This document shows, piece after piece, positions 15,435 through 22,360 of a DNA stretch of 60,583 nt. The notes below the pieces were generated by a model. The model was not told the origin of the DNA and searched no databases. It saw only the letters and a list, made by a program, of their open reading frames with translations. This DNA comes from a virus: the IMG/VR virus record IMGVR_UViG_3300028872_000001, positions 1 to 60,583 of that record; one strand, given 5' to 3'. Position 1 is the stretch's first letter. Each line of letters opens with the position of its first letter. A program made the position numbers and the translations under genes.

Positions 15435-15442
15435 CTCTTGCT
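15426..15442 (+). promoter_or_regulatory. Sigma-54-like promoter 5
   Basis: TTGGCCTAACTCTTGCT keeps TTGG and TTGCT with the GG-N10-GC spacing but diverges in between. It overlaps the end of the upstream gene and lies 27 nt before the ATG at 15468. Confidence 0.58.
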
Positions 15443-15467
15443 TCTCTCTACTCAAAGGAACCCAATC

Positions 15468-15617
15468 ATGACCACTCTGCAACGTGCCATCACTTTCGCG
15501 CGCATGATCGCCCGCACTGACCTTGCGGCCGCAGTGCGCGCGCTGCAAGCGGCTGGCGTGGCCTTCGCATCGGCCTGCCATTACGCGCTGCATTGCGCAC
15601 GGGGAGCACGGGCATGA
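15468..15617 (+). CDS. Small alanine/arginine-rich helical protein (49 aa)
   Basis: An ATG start with AAAGGAA. The product (TFARMIARTDLAAAVRALQA then AGVAFASACHYALH) is a small helical basic peptide similar in style to the one at 14916. Its TGA overlaps the next ATG (ATGA), so the two are coupled. Confidence 0.6.
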   Translation: MTTLQRAITFARMIARTDLAAAVRALQAAGVAFASACHYALHCARGARA

Positions 15618-15967
15618 AGACTTACCTATTTCGTGCTGGTGATGGCAATGAAGGTAACTTCCCCTGCCACACCGTGAACCTGGCCGACACTGAGTGCCCC
15701 TTCGCAGCCCTGCGTGCCTTGGTCTTGAGCATGTACAACGAAGGCCCTACCCGGCAGCACATAGCCGACACCATCACCACCGATGGTGAAGCTGAATATG
15801 GCGTGCTTGCAACCGTCTACGAAGGCCCGAACGGCGAACAAGCGTTCGGCGCAGCGTGGATCACTGCCGAACTGGAACCGGTTGACGAAGACCCCGACGC
15901 CGACACGCTGGCCGACTTGCTGGACAGTGCTGCAATGGCCGACTACCTGAAAGCCCGTCATGCTTGA
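15614..15967 (+). CDS. Hypothetical acidic protein (117 aa)
   Basis: The N-terminus MKTYLFRAGDGNEGN resembles the protein at 14208. The rest is acidic (TDGEAEYGVLATVYEGPNGE, ELEPVDEDPDADTLADL), a character shared by many DNA-mimic or host-takeover proteins. Coupled to the genes on both sides. No family recognised. Confidence 0.65.
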   Translation: MKTYLFRAGDGNEGNFPCHTVNLADTECPFAALRALVLSMYNEGPTRQHIADTITTDGEAEYGVLATVYEGPNGEQAFGAAWITAELEPVDEDPDADTLADLLDSAAMADYLKARHA

Positions 15968-16358
15968 ACTCGACATTACCGACTTCTTCAATTCCGAATA
16001 CCCCCGTGACTACTCGGCCAGCATTGCCGAACTCGGCCTTTCGGCAGGGCAATACACATGGCAAGCCGCGAATGACAACGCACCAAGGTACAACTACGTC
16101 ACCGACGAAAACCGTGACGAGGTTATCAGTCACTTCGAAGCGTACGGTGCATGGGATCGTGAAGAGCTGGAAGCCCACAGCAATGATGAGCTGTGCGCAA
16201 TGCTGATTCAGGATATCAGTGCTGCCATGCGCGAAAGCGGCATGCAATTGCCTTGGGATTGGGCTCTGTACCGGCAATACTGTGAAGACGGGGTGTGCAG
16301 CGGCCGCATTAGTCAGGGCGTTGACGAATCGAAAGTCTTCTTCTACGTCGGCGAGTGA
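15960..16358 (+). CDS. Hypothetical acidic protein (132 aa)
   Basis: Starts 8 nt inside the preceding gene. It is acidic, with aromatic clusters (ITDFFNSEYPRDYSASIAEL, LPWDWALYRQYCEDGVC) and net negative charge. The segment DENRDEVISHFEAYGAWDRE looks like a common phage small-protein helix pair. Function unknown. Sigma-54-like promoter 6 follows its stop. Confidence 0.65.
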   Translation: MLELDITDFFNSEYPRDYSASIAELGLSAGQYTWQAANDNAPRYNYVTDENRDEVISHFEAYGAWDREELEAHSNDELCAMLIQDISAAMRESGMQLPWDWALYRQYCEDGVCSGRISQGVDESKVFFYVGE

Positions 16359-16359
16359 A

Positions 16360-16376
16360 CTGGCACGATCCCTGCT
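16360..16376 (+). promoter_or_regulatory. Sigma-54-like promoter 6
   Basis: CTGGCACGATCCCTGCT, GG-N10-GC intact, starting 2 nt after the preceding stop. TTCTCTCTTCTCAGG follows and the ATG at 16399 is 24 nt from the -12 GC. Confidence 0.68.
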
Positions 16377-16398
16377 TCTCTCTTCTCAGGAAAACCCA

Positions 16399-16860
16399 AT
16401 GACCACTATCAAAGTCGCACCCTACTTCCAGCCCCTGCGGATTCGCAAGGGTGGCATCGTGTCGCACCACACCGCGCGCAGCGGCATCATCACCGGGCGC
16501 ATCGTTGAATCGCTGGAGTCGCGCACCCCTTTCGCGAAAGCGTACGGGGTTCAAGTCTCCTTCACCGATGGTGCCTCGTGCTGCGTGAGCGATATCGTGA
16601 CGTACGAACCGCCCCGCAAGCTCACCCCCTCCGGCCTGCGTGCCGAATTGCTGGCCCGGAATACCGAGTCGCATTACTTCTCTCGGGAGAACATGCGCTT
16701 TGCTGGTGACACGATGCGCAACTACGGTGTGCGCCTCACCACGATCAACGGCGGGGTGCAGGTGTTCGAACTCTACCGCCGCAAGCCTGTGAAGCACGGC
16801 TTGCAATCGTCTGCCTATTTCCTGGCTGATACCTTCGCTCAAACCTGGATCCAATCATGA
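16399..16860 (+). CDS. Hypothetical protein (153 aa)
   Basis: ATG with AGGAAAA. It begins with a beta-rich domain (PLRIRKGGIVSHHTARSGII) that could be a small barrel, then a helical part (SGLRAELLARNTESHYFSRE) and a basic beta C-terminus. No enzymatic motif. First gene of a four- to five-gene run driven by promoter 6; its stop overlaps the next start (ATGA). Confidence 0.65.
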   Translation: MTTIKVAPYFQPLRIRKGGIVSHHTARSGIITGRIVESLESRTPFAKAYGVQVSFTDGASCCVSDIVTYEPPRKLTPSGLRAELLARNTESHYFSRENMRFAGDTMRNYGVRLTTINGGVQVFELYRRKPVKHGLQSSAYFLADTFAQTWIQS

Positions 16861-17318
16861 ACCTCGACCTTGCTGGTGCAGTCTTCAACGTTGTCTACCG
16901 TGGTGAACGCGCTAATTCACTGGGCAGCGGCCGCACAATGGATGAGTGGGCGTGCACCTTCACTCGCGACAAGCAGTCAATCACCTTCGACTACTTCACC
17001 GCCCTTGGCAATCGCAAGATGCCTGAATGGAAGGGTCCCGGGCCCATCCCTAGCTTCCACAGCTTGATGGGGGCTGAACGGCTCGCTCAAGCCAAACCCC
17101 AAGCCCCGAGCCCTGCCGACGTGCTGCAGTGCGTGTTGTCCGATGCCGAAGCGTGTGGGCAGTCTTTCGAGTCGTGGTGTGGTGACTTCGGTTACGACAC
17201 CGACTCGCGCAAGGCATTCGCGACGTACGAAGCGTGCCAGCGCAACGGAGACAAACTGCGCGGCTTCTTCACTCCCGAGGAACTGGCACGCTTCGCTACC
17301 GAACTGCAGGACTACTGA
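16857..17318 (+). CDS. Conserved phage hypothetical protein (153 aa)
   Basis: The C-terminal pattern FESWCGDFGYDTDSRKAFATY followed by ACQRNGDKL is one I recognise from many unrelated phages as a conserved protein of unknown function. The N-terminus (DEWACTFTRDKQSITFDYFT) belongs to the same family. Overlaps the upstream gene by ATGA. No known biochemical role. Confidence 0.72.
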   Translation: MNLDLAGAVFNVVYRGERANSLGSGRTMDEWACTFTRDKQSITFDYFTALGNRKMPEWKGPGPIPSFHSLMGAERLAQAKPQAPSPADVLQCVLSDAEACGQSFESWCGDFGYDTDSRKAFATYEACQRNGDKLRGFFTPEELARFATELQDY

Positions 17319-17321
17319 GTC

Positions 17322-17558
17322 ATGGCTTCTTACACCTTCGACAAGCAATTCGTCACCAACGCCGCGGGTGCTGTGGTGGCGATCGACACCGCAGCGTGCT
17401 ACGGCTACTGGGAACGTGCTGACGGCACGGAGGGTGGTGGCCTGTGGTTCACGGGCCTCGAACTCACCGACTACGACGGGGCAGGTGAACTGCCGCAGCG
17501 CGTAGTGCAGTGCTTGCGGGACGCAGGCTACATCCTTGATGAGACATTCAACCCATGA
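17322..17558 (+). CDS. Hypothetical protein (78 aa)
   Basis: ATG 4 nt after the previous stop. Contains AACYGYWERADGTEGGGLWF and GELPQRVVQCLRDAGYILDE, which suggests a small alpha/beta protein. Its stop overlaps the next start (ATGA). No family recognised. Confidence 0.65.
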   Translation: MASYTFDKQFVTNAAGAVVAIDTAACYGYWERADGTEGGGLWFTGLELTDYDGAGELPQRVVQCLRDAGYILDETFNP

Positions 17559-17740
17559 GTCCCGACCCGGCCCCCGCCCCCACATGCGCGCCCGTCCGGC
17601 TGGTGCTGGACTTCTACCCCCGGGCCCCCGACACGGTAGAGGTGGTGATCGTTGCCGTTGACGGCTCCGCTGCGTGCACGCTGACCTTCGGTTCCGTGCT
17701 CTGGGTTGAATCTGCAAAATTCTGCAAGGACACTAAGTGA
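17555..17740 (+). CDS. Small beta-rich hypothetical protein (61 aa)
   Basis: ATGA overlap with the previous gene and GTGA overlap with the next, so it sits inside a translationally coupled operon. A Pro-rich start is followed by TVEVVIVAVDGSAACTLTFG. No family recognised. Confidence 0.58.
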   Translation: MSPDPAPAPTCAPVRLVLDFYPRAPDTVEVVIVAVDGSAACTLTFGSVLWVESAKFCKDTK

Positions 17741-17991
17741 GTAAGCGCACACGAACTATTAAGGCTGTGCTCCGGTCCATGAACCCGTGGGTCGTCGATT
17801 TCCGGGCCGTAGAGGCTCCCGCGAGCCGTCAAGCCACCACCCTACCGACCTACGCCGAATGTGCTGCTGTGTGCCCTCCTGGGTGGGTTCTTGAGCATGT
17901 CTCAGGGCGGTGGCAGGCCCGACACATGAACGATCCGCCACAAACAGCCAAACGGCCGGGTGGGCGGAGCCAAAATGCACCAAATCGGTGA
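17737..17991 (+). CDS. Small basic hypothetical protein (84 aa)
   Basis: GTG start overlapping the upstream TGA. An N-terminal basic helix (SKRTRTIKAVLRSMNPW), a central CAAVCPPGWVLEHVSGRWQA segment and a basic C-terminus. Last gene before the AT-rich inverted-repeat segment. Possibly nucleic-acid binding from charge; no family recognised. Confidence 0.58.
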   Translation: MSKRTRTIKAVLRSMNPWVVDFRAVEAPASRQATTLPTYAECAAVCPPGWVLEHVSGRWQARHMNDPPQTAKRPGGRSQNAPNR

Positions 17992-17992
17992 A

Positions 17993-18141
17993 TGTCGGGT
18001 TGGTTTTAGCTTTTAGCCCCTTACAGCCTATCGCGTCATGCGGGAAAAATTCAAACGTTATTTCTGTTACAAATATATTTCCAAATTCTCTTACGCAATA
18101 CGCGGAGGTGTAAACGCTTGAAAGCTAAACCCAACCCGACA
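17993..18141. repeat. AT-rich segment bounded by a 21-bp inverted repeat (possible origin or MITE-like element)
   Basis: The left arm (17993-18013, TGTCGGGTTGGTTTTAGCTT plus T) and the right arm (18121-18141) are inverted copies with one mismatch. They enclose 107 bp that is far more AT-rich than the rest of the window (for example TTACAAATATATTTCCAAAT near 18069-18088). No ORF spans it. It could be a replication origin with unwinding element, a transcription terminator of unusual size, or a non-autonomous mobile element with terminal inverted repeats. I see no flanking target duplication. Confidence 0.7.
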
Positions 18142-18192
18142 CCAAGTGTGAATAAGTCACGAACACTGGCTCACGCGGCCTGAATTTCGCCT

Positions 18193-18209
18193 CCGGCACG
18201 GTTTTCGCT
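18193..18209 (+). promoter_or_regulatory. Sigma-54-like promoter 7
   Basis: CCGGCACGGTTTTCGCT has GGCACG and a GC exactly 10 nt after the GG; the flanking T residues are replaced by C. The -12 GC is 51 nt before the ATG at 18259. The remaining bases of the 17992-18258 gap hold no gene. Confidence 0.52.
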
Positions 18210-18258
18210 ACCTCTGACCCGCCCCCTCCCTCAAACCGCAACACAGGATCCCTGCACC

Positions 18259-18732
18259 ATGCCTTCACGCATCACCCTCGACCAGCTCCTAGCCCACGGT
18301 GCCTGCCAACCTCAAGTTGCACTTTTCCGCAAGCACTTCCCGACCGGTTCGGCCTTGGTCACCCCTGCCGCCTGCCTCGCTCTCGCCTCGGTGTTTGACT
18401 TCGGGTGGGCGGCAAACAACCTGCTGACCGGCACCGCGCGGACCCAGTACGACGCCGCACGCAGCACCGCGCGGACCCAGTACGACGCCGCACGCAGCAC
18501 CGCGCGGGCTCAGTACGCCGCCGCATGCGACACCGCGCGGGCTCAGTACGCCGCCGCATGCGACACCGCGTGGGCCCAGTACGACGCCGCACGCAGCACC
18601 GCGGGGGCCCAGTACGACGCCGCACGCAGCACCGCGCAGACCCAGTACCAAGCCGCAGTCGCCCCCACGCTGGCCCAGTACCAAGCCGCAGTCGCTGTAG
18701 CATTCGCTGACGCCTACCTCTCGCAACCTTGA
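18259..18732 (+). CDS. Protein with eight tandem 11-residue repeats (157 aa)
   Basis: A short globular N-terminus (ITLDQLLAHGACQPQVALFR to VFDFGWAANNLL) is followed by eight consecutive 11-residue units of the type ARTQYDAARST from about residue 58 to 145. They predict a continuous right-handed coil or long helix with Tyr on one face. The N-terminal pattern is shared with other phage proteins that carry similar repeat tails. Function unknown. The 33-bp DNA repeats would allow length changes by recombination. ATG at 18259 behind sigma-54-like promoter 7. Confidence 0.75.
   Translation: MPSRITLDQLLAHGACQPQVALFRKHFPTGSALVTPAACLALASVFDFGWAANNLLTGTARTQYDAARSTARTQYDAARSTARAQYAAACDTARAQYAAACDTAWAQYDAARSTAGAQYDAARSTAQTQYQAAVAPTLAQYQAAVAVAFADAYLSQP
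18427..18690. repeat. Eight 33-bp tandem repeats within the coding region
   Basis: The unit begins GCGCGGACCCAGTACGACGC and is repeated eight times with variation. Neighbouring copies pair off as near-identical (1=2, 3=4), which points to duplications of single and double units. Confidence 0.8.
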
Positions 18733-18748
18733 GCCGAAAGCCCGCACC

Positions 18749-19336
18749 ATGTCTTCACGCAGACTCGCAATCCTCCGCGCGCAAGCCGCAGCGGCTGCAC
18801 TCACCTCCGCAACCACTCAGGACACGGCCTACAAGGCCCGCTGCGCCGCGTTCGAGAGTGGAGACCACTCACTGCCGACACCGCCCGCACCGGTGCCTGA
18901 TACGCCCACCCCCGTACCAGCCCCTGAGACCACCGACACGTGGCACAGCGAGCCCCCACCCGTGCCGGGCGTGTACATCGCATCGGTGCGCAGGAAAACC
19001 AACGTGGAACGCCACTGGGACGGCAAGGAGTGGTCGAAGGCAGGAAAGCAGCGCTACGACGTGAAGGCACCGAAAGGAGTCGCCGTCGAGTGGCTGCGAC
19101 TTGTGAAAGCGGATGCAGCACCCGTGCCCACCCCCACGTGGCGCCGCGGGCCTGACGTCCCGGAAGCCGAACGCACAGGGCTGTGGCACGCATCCGGAGA
19201 CCCTTCCGCACCTCACCGGCAGGATCGTGCGACCTCATCACCGCTGTTCCTCCGCGACTGCTGGTACCGAGCCGCAGCGCCCGGCACGCAAGTCGGTGAC
19301 CCGTACGACGAAGCGAAGTACGGGAGCGCGGCATGA
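18749..19336 (+). CDS. Hypothetical protein with proline-rich linker (195 aa)
   Basis: A helical N-terminus (SRRLAILRAQAAAAALTSAT) and a Pro/Thr-rich linker (about residues 42-75) lead to a domain with GVYIASVRRKTNVERHWDGK and WSKAGKQRYD, then a Trp/Arg-rich tail. It may be a modular protein joining a helical part to a small beta domain. ATGA-type coupling with the next gene. No family recognised. Confidence 0.62.
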   Translation: MSSRRLAILRAQAAAAALTSATTQDTAYKARCAAFESGDHSLPTPPAPVPDTPTPVPAPETTDTWHSEPPPVPGVYIASVRRKTNVERHWDGKEWSKAGKQRYDVKAPKGVAVEWLRLVKADAAPVPTPTWRRGPDVPEAERTGLWHASGDPSAPHRQDRATSSPLFLRDCWYRAAAPGTQVGDPYDEAKYGSAA

Positions 19337-20595
19337 ACCTCAAACTCGCTGACCTTGTGAACGGTGCCGGCATCCTCGGCTCCGACACGTCCGCCGTCGT
19401 GATCGCGAAGCTGCAAGCCGTGATCGACAAGCGGGCTCCCGAGCCGGTAGTCACGGTGATCCCCATGCTTGAAAGCCACCGCAAAACGTGGTGGGTTCAG
19501 ATCCGTGTCGGCAACAAGACGGAGTACACCCACCAGTACGACGAGCACCACAAGAACCGCGCCGATTACGAGGCGGCGCGGCTGAAGCACCTGTTCGGCC
19601 AGGGTGAGCGACCGTCCATCATGGACTACGAGGACACCTGTTCGGACGGCGTGTACGCAGCCGGTGGGGGTGACCTGCCGAGTCCCGAGCCGATCCCCTC
19701 GACCCGGCAGCCGGGCCTCTACACCAAGTTCGAGGTGCACCGCACCGATGGCACCGACGCGCCAGGCGGCAAGCACCACGGGTGTGACTACTTCGTGCTG
19801 GACGTGACCCACGACAAGTGCGCACCGGCTGCGCTGGCCGTCTACGCGGCCGCGGTGGAGGGCACGCACCCGCAGCTTGCGGCCGACATGCGCAGCCGGT
19901 GGGGGTTGACCTCTGAGCCGGTAGCCGCGGACCCGGCGATGCCGGTGGTGGCGTGGGTGTGGCCGGAAGAGGATTGCAGCCTGCCTTGTTGCTACACGCC
20001 TGCAGGTCCGCGCGCAGACGGGACGTTTGCAAGAGCCGTCGTCTACCTGACCGACGCGCAAGCAGCGCTGGCAGCCGCAGCGCTCAAGCCGGTAGACATG
20101 ATCCTGCACTGCCCGGCTTGCCTGCACCAGCACATTGATGCGCCGGAACCTGACATCGTCCAGGACGACGATCCGCAGACGTACCGGTGGACCAACCCAC
20201 CCCACCGCAGCCGCCTGTGCGGCAACTGCGGCTTCGTGTGGCGCCCCGCTGACGTGCCCACCAACGGAGTCGAGACCATCAAGACCCGAGGCAAGAACGA
20301 CATGGTGCTGATCGACGGTCCGGCGGTGGAACTGGAGCGCCTGCGACGGCTGGACGGGCCCAAGCTGGAGTGGGATGACAACCTGGGGCGCGCATGCAGT
20401 GCAGAGGTGCGGCACTTCGACTCGATCACCCGCACGGAGGTGCAGCCCGCGCCGCCGCCGCAACAACCACTCAACGGCTGTGCTGCAGGCCGGGACGGGG
20501 ACTGCACCCACAGCCAGTGCCCGCAGTTGAGGGATCGTGAGCCGGCCACAACTGGGCGAAGCTGCCCGCTGTGGAGAGAAGCGGAAGAATCGTGA
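19333..20595 (+). CDS. Ead/Ea22-like multi-domain protein with zinc-binding segment (420 aa)
   Basis: The segment ILHCPACLHQHIDAPEP, then WTNPPHRSRLCGNCGFVWRP with ADVPTNGV, is a conserved Cys4-type unit often found at the C-terminus of Ead/Ea22-like accessory proteins of phages. A second conserved block (HHGCDYFVLDVTHDKCAPAA to LAADMRSRWGL) precedes it. Further Cys/His lie near the end (CTHSQCPQL). The role of these modular proteins is unknown; they vary in domain order between phages, which fits their accessory status. Overlaps the previous gene by ATGA. Confidence 0.68.
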   Translation: MNLKLADLVNGAGILGSDTSAVVIAKLQAVIDKRAPEPVVTVIPMLESHRKTWWVQIRVGNKTEYTHQYDEHHKNRADYEAARLKHLFGQGERPSIMDYEDTCSDGVYAAGGGDLPSPEPIPSTRQPGLYTKFEVHRTDGTDAPGGKHHGCDYFVLDVTHDKCAPAALAVYAAAVEGTHPQLAADMRSRWGLTSEPVAADPAMPVVAWVWPEEDCSLPCCYTPAGPRADGTFARAVVYLTDAQAALAAAALKPVDMILHCPACLHQHIDAPEPDIVQDDDPQTYRWTNPPHRSRLCGNCGFVWRPADVPTNGVETIKTRGKNDMVLIDGPAVELERLRRLDGPKLEWDDNLGRACSAEVRHFDSITRTEVQPAPPPQQPLNGCAAGRDGDCTHSQCPQLRDREPATTGRSCPLWREAEES

Positions 20596-20783
20596 CCACC
20601 AAACCTAAGTGCAAAGTCTGCAGCCGCGACCCGGCAACCACCAACACCACGTTCAAGGAGTGCTCACACATCGACTGCCCGTACCGCCGCCGGGCGTGGA
20701 GCGAGCGACCGGAACCCACCTACCGCGGCCCCTGGCCCACCAACGTGGACGAAGACCCGAAACCACTGGATCAGCAATCATGA
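20592..20783 (+). CDS. Small Cys-rich protein (63 aa)
   Basis: GTG start overlapping the upstream stop. CKVCSRDPATTNTTFKECSH with the following CPYRRR holds four Cys that could form a zinc knuckle. Its stop overlaps the next ATG. Possibly nucleic-acid binding, by the Cys and Arg content; not recognised. Confidence 0.6.
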   Translation: MTTKPKCKVCSRDPATTNTTFKECSHIDCPYRRRAWSERPEPTYRGPWPTNVDEDPKPLDQQS

Positions 20784-20971
20784 AGTACACCGACTTGATC
20801 TTCAACACCACGCTGTGCGCGGTAGTCACTGGTGTTGTCGTTTCCTGCGGCGTTGCAAACCGAGAGCCCGCAGCCCCGACGCCCAAACCGTTCACCGTCC
20901 ACGGCCCTGACGAGCACGGTGTCGTGTGCTACGTGAACTTCAACGCCACGTCCTGCGTCAAGGTGAAGTAG
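20780..20971 (+). CDS. Putative small lipoprotein (63 aa)
   Basis: The ATGA-coupled start gives MKYTDLIFNTTLCAVVTGVV followed by VSCG, an N-terminal hydrophobic segment with a lipobox-like VVSC cleavage site. The mature part would be about 40 residues. If lipidated it would sit in the host envelope and could act in superinfection exclusion. Lipidation is inferred from this short motif alone. Confidence 0.5.
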   Translation: MKYTDLIFNTTLCAVVTGVVVSCGVANREPAAPTPKPFTVHGPDEHGVVCYVNFNATSCVKVK

Positions 20972-21403
20972 GTGAGCCGCAAGTCTTGCCGCCGCAGGCA
21001 CGTCACGCCACTTCCACCGCCCGGCATGCGCCCGAAGCTCACCCGCTCGCAGGTGCGCGATTTGGGGCTCACGCACGCGGTCAACCTGGACGCTATCGCG
21101 CGGGGTTCCGCTGACGAGGCCACGATGTGGCAGTTCGTTGGCGGTGTGTACACGTGGGCCCGAGTCGCCCACCTTCTCCAGGTGGGCGTGCCGGAGATGG
21201 ACGCTCAGGTAGCGGTTGCCCGCCGACTCGTGACCCGCTACTGGAACACCGGCAAGGTCGGCTTCAGCGGCCCGGACTACCAAGCCGCACGCACGGGGCT
21301 GCAAGTCATGGATGAATTGATTACCATCGTGGGCCTGCCCACCGCGATGCTTGCGTCTGAGTGGGCAGAGCAAATAACCAACGAATTGAAAGGATCATCG
21401 TGA
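20972..21403 (+). CDS. Conserved phage hypothetical protein (143 aa)
   Basis: GTG start immediately after the previous stop. It has an Arg/Lys-rich N-terminus, then a helical domain with LTHAVNLDAIARGSADEATM and ARTGLQVMDELITIVGLPTA. The layout resembles a conserved small protein of many tailed phages. Function unknown. GTGA overlap with the next gene. Confidence 0.65.
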   Translation: MSRKSCRRRHVTPLPPPGMRPKLTRSQVRDLGLTHAVNLDAIARGSADEATMWQFVGGVYTWARVAHLLQVGVPEMDAQVAVARRLVTRYWNTGKVGFSGPDYQAARTGLQVMDELITIVGLPTAMLASEWAEQITNELKGSS

Positions 21404-22218
21404 GCACCCTTACCCCTGAACAAACCCAAGCCATCATCCAGCGCCTTGCTGCCCAGACCAACATCCCTTACGGCCTGGGCGACAAGCACGAGGCGTGCAG
21501 CGTTGCTGCAATAAACCTCGCCTTGACTGGTCAACTGACCGACTCCGTGCCTCCCTGCATGTCGGAGGTCATCGGGCGTTGGATCATCGCGACGCAGGAC
21601 GCCATGCCTGCCACCTTGCGCAACAGCATTGAGTGGCGGGCCTTGCTACCCCAGGCCGCAGGCACGGGACGCGACCCGGCTGCAGAGCGCAGGCGGCTTG
21701 AGGTGCTCCTCACGCACATGTGGGAGGTGGCTCTACCGATGGTGCAACCAACAGCCGACAGGTACGGCTTCGGCCCCGAGTGGCAAACCATGTGCCGCCT
21801 CCGCACGCCTGAGGCGGCGGCGCGGGCGGCGCGGGCGGCGCGGGCGGCGCGGGCGGCGCGGGCGGCGCGGGCGGCGCGGGCGACGGAGGCGGCGGCGGCG
21901 ACGGAGGCGGCGGCGGCGGCGGCGGCGGCGCGGGCGGCGGCGGCGGCGTGGGCGGCAGAGGCGGCGTGGGCGGAGGCGGAGGCGGAGGCGGCGTGGGCGG
22001 AGGCGGCGGAGGCGGCGTGGGCGGAGGCGGCGTGGGCGGCGGAGGCGGCGTGGGCGTGGGCGGCGGAGGCGGCGTGGGCGGAGGCGGCGGAGGCGGCGTG
22101 GGCGGAGGCGGCGGAGGCGGCGTGGGCGGAGGCGGCGGCGGCGGAGGCGGCGGAGGCGGCGTGGGCGTGGGTCGAGCTCGACCCCGTAGGCTTGCTGCGT
22201 AAGCTCGTGGCAGCTTGA
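21400..22218 (+). CDS. Protein with conserved head domain and extreme alanine-rich repeat tail (272 aa)
   Basis: GTG start coupled to the upstream stop. Residues 1-140 form a conserved phage domain (IPYGLGDKHEACSVAAINLA, VIGRWIIATQDAMPATLRNS, EWRALLPQAAGTGRD). Residues about 143-255 are almost only Ala with Arg, Glu and Trp at regular intervals (ARAARAARA, then EAAWAEAAEAAWAE). A short ordered end follows (ELDPVGLLRKLVAA). The tail predicts a very long amphipathic helix or collagen-like rod. Similar Ala-rich tails occur on homologues of this head domain that I know from other phages. Function unknown. Confidence 0.7.
   Translation: MSTLTPEQTQAIIQRLAAQTNIPYGLGDKHEACSVAAINLALTGQLTDSVPPCMSEVIGRWIIATQDAMPATLRNSIEWRALLPQAAGTGRDPAAERRRLEVLLTHMWEVALPMVQPTADRYGFGPEWQTMCRLRTPEAAARAARAARAARAARAARAARATEAAAATEAAAAAAAARAAAAAWAAEAAWAEAEAEAAWAEAAEAAWAEAAWAAEAAWAWAAEAAWAEAAEAAWAEAAEAAWAEAAAAEAAEAAWAWVELDPVGLLRKLVAA
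21822..22163. repeat. GCG-rich tandem repeat tract (9-bp and 15-24-bp units)
   Basis: First about seven copies of a 9-bp unit (GCGCGGGCG register), then longer units built from GCGTGGGCGGAGGCGGC. Nearly pure G/C with a strong G excess on the plus strand. Prone to slippage and possibly to G-quadruplex formation. Confidence 0.8.
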
Positions 22219-22227
22219 CCAGGGACT

Positions 22228-22347
22228 GTGAGCCCCAACAAACGAGCCGACCCTCTCGGCTGGCCATTCGGCCGGCTCGACCTGAAAGAGTGGGCCCGGC
22301 TCAAGAAGCAACAACCGAAGCCGGTCTATCCGCCGGCTCCTTTTTGA
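22228..22347 (+). CDS. Small proline-rich hypothetical protein (39 aa)
   Basis: GTG start with AGGGA upstream. The product (SPNKRADPLGWPFGRLDLKE to YPPAPF) is plausible as a gene because the frame fills the gap exactly and has a ribosome site. Its 3' end overlaps an intrinsic terminator. No family. Confidence 0.45.
   Translation: MSPNKRADPLGWPFGRLDLKEWARLKKQQPKPVYPPAPF
22319..22345 (+). terminator. Intrinsic terminator
   Basis: AGCCGG (22319-22324) pairs with CCGGCT (22333-22338) over an 8-nt loop and is followed by CCTTTTT. It overlaps the last codons of the 39-aa gene and precedes the next gene's AAGGAG ribosome site. Confidence 0.6.
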
Positions 22348-22360
22348 AAGGAGCCTAGTC

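Noticed and set aside
18427-18690. Regular repeats that could be mistaken for a CRISPR array
   Set aside because: The 33-bp units are contiguous with no spacers and stay in frame as protein repeats; no cas genes are present.
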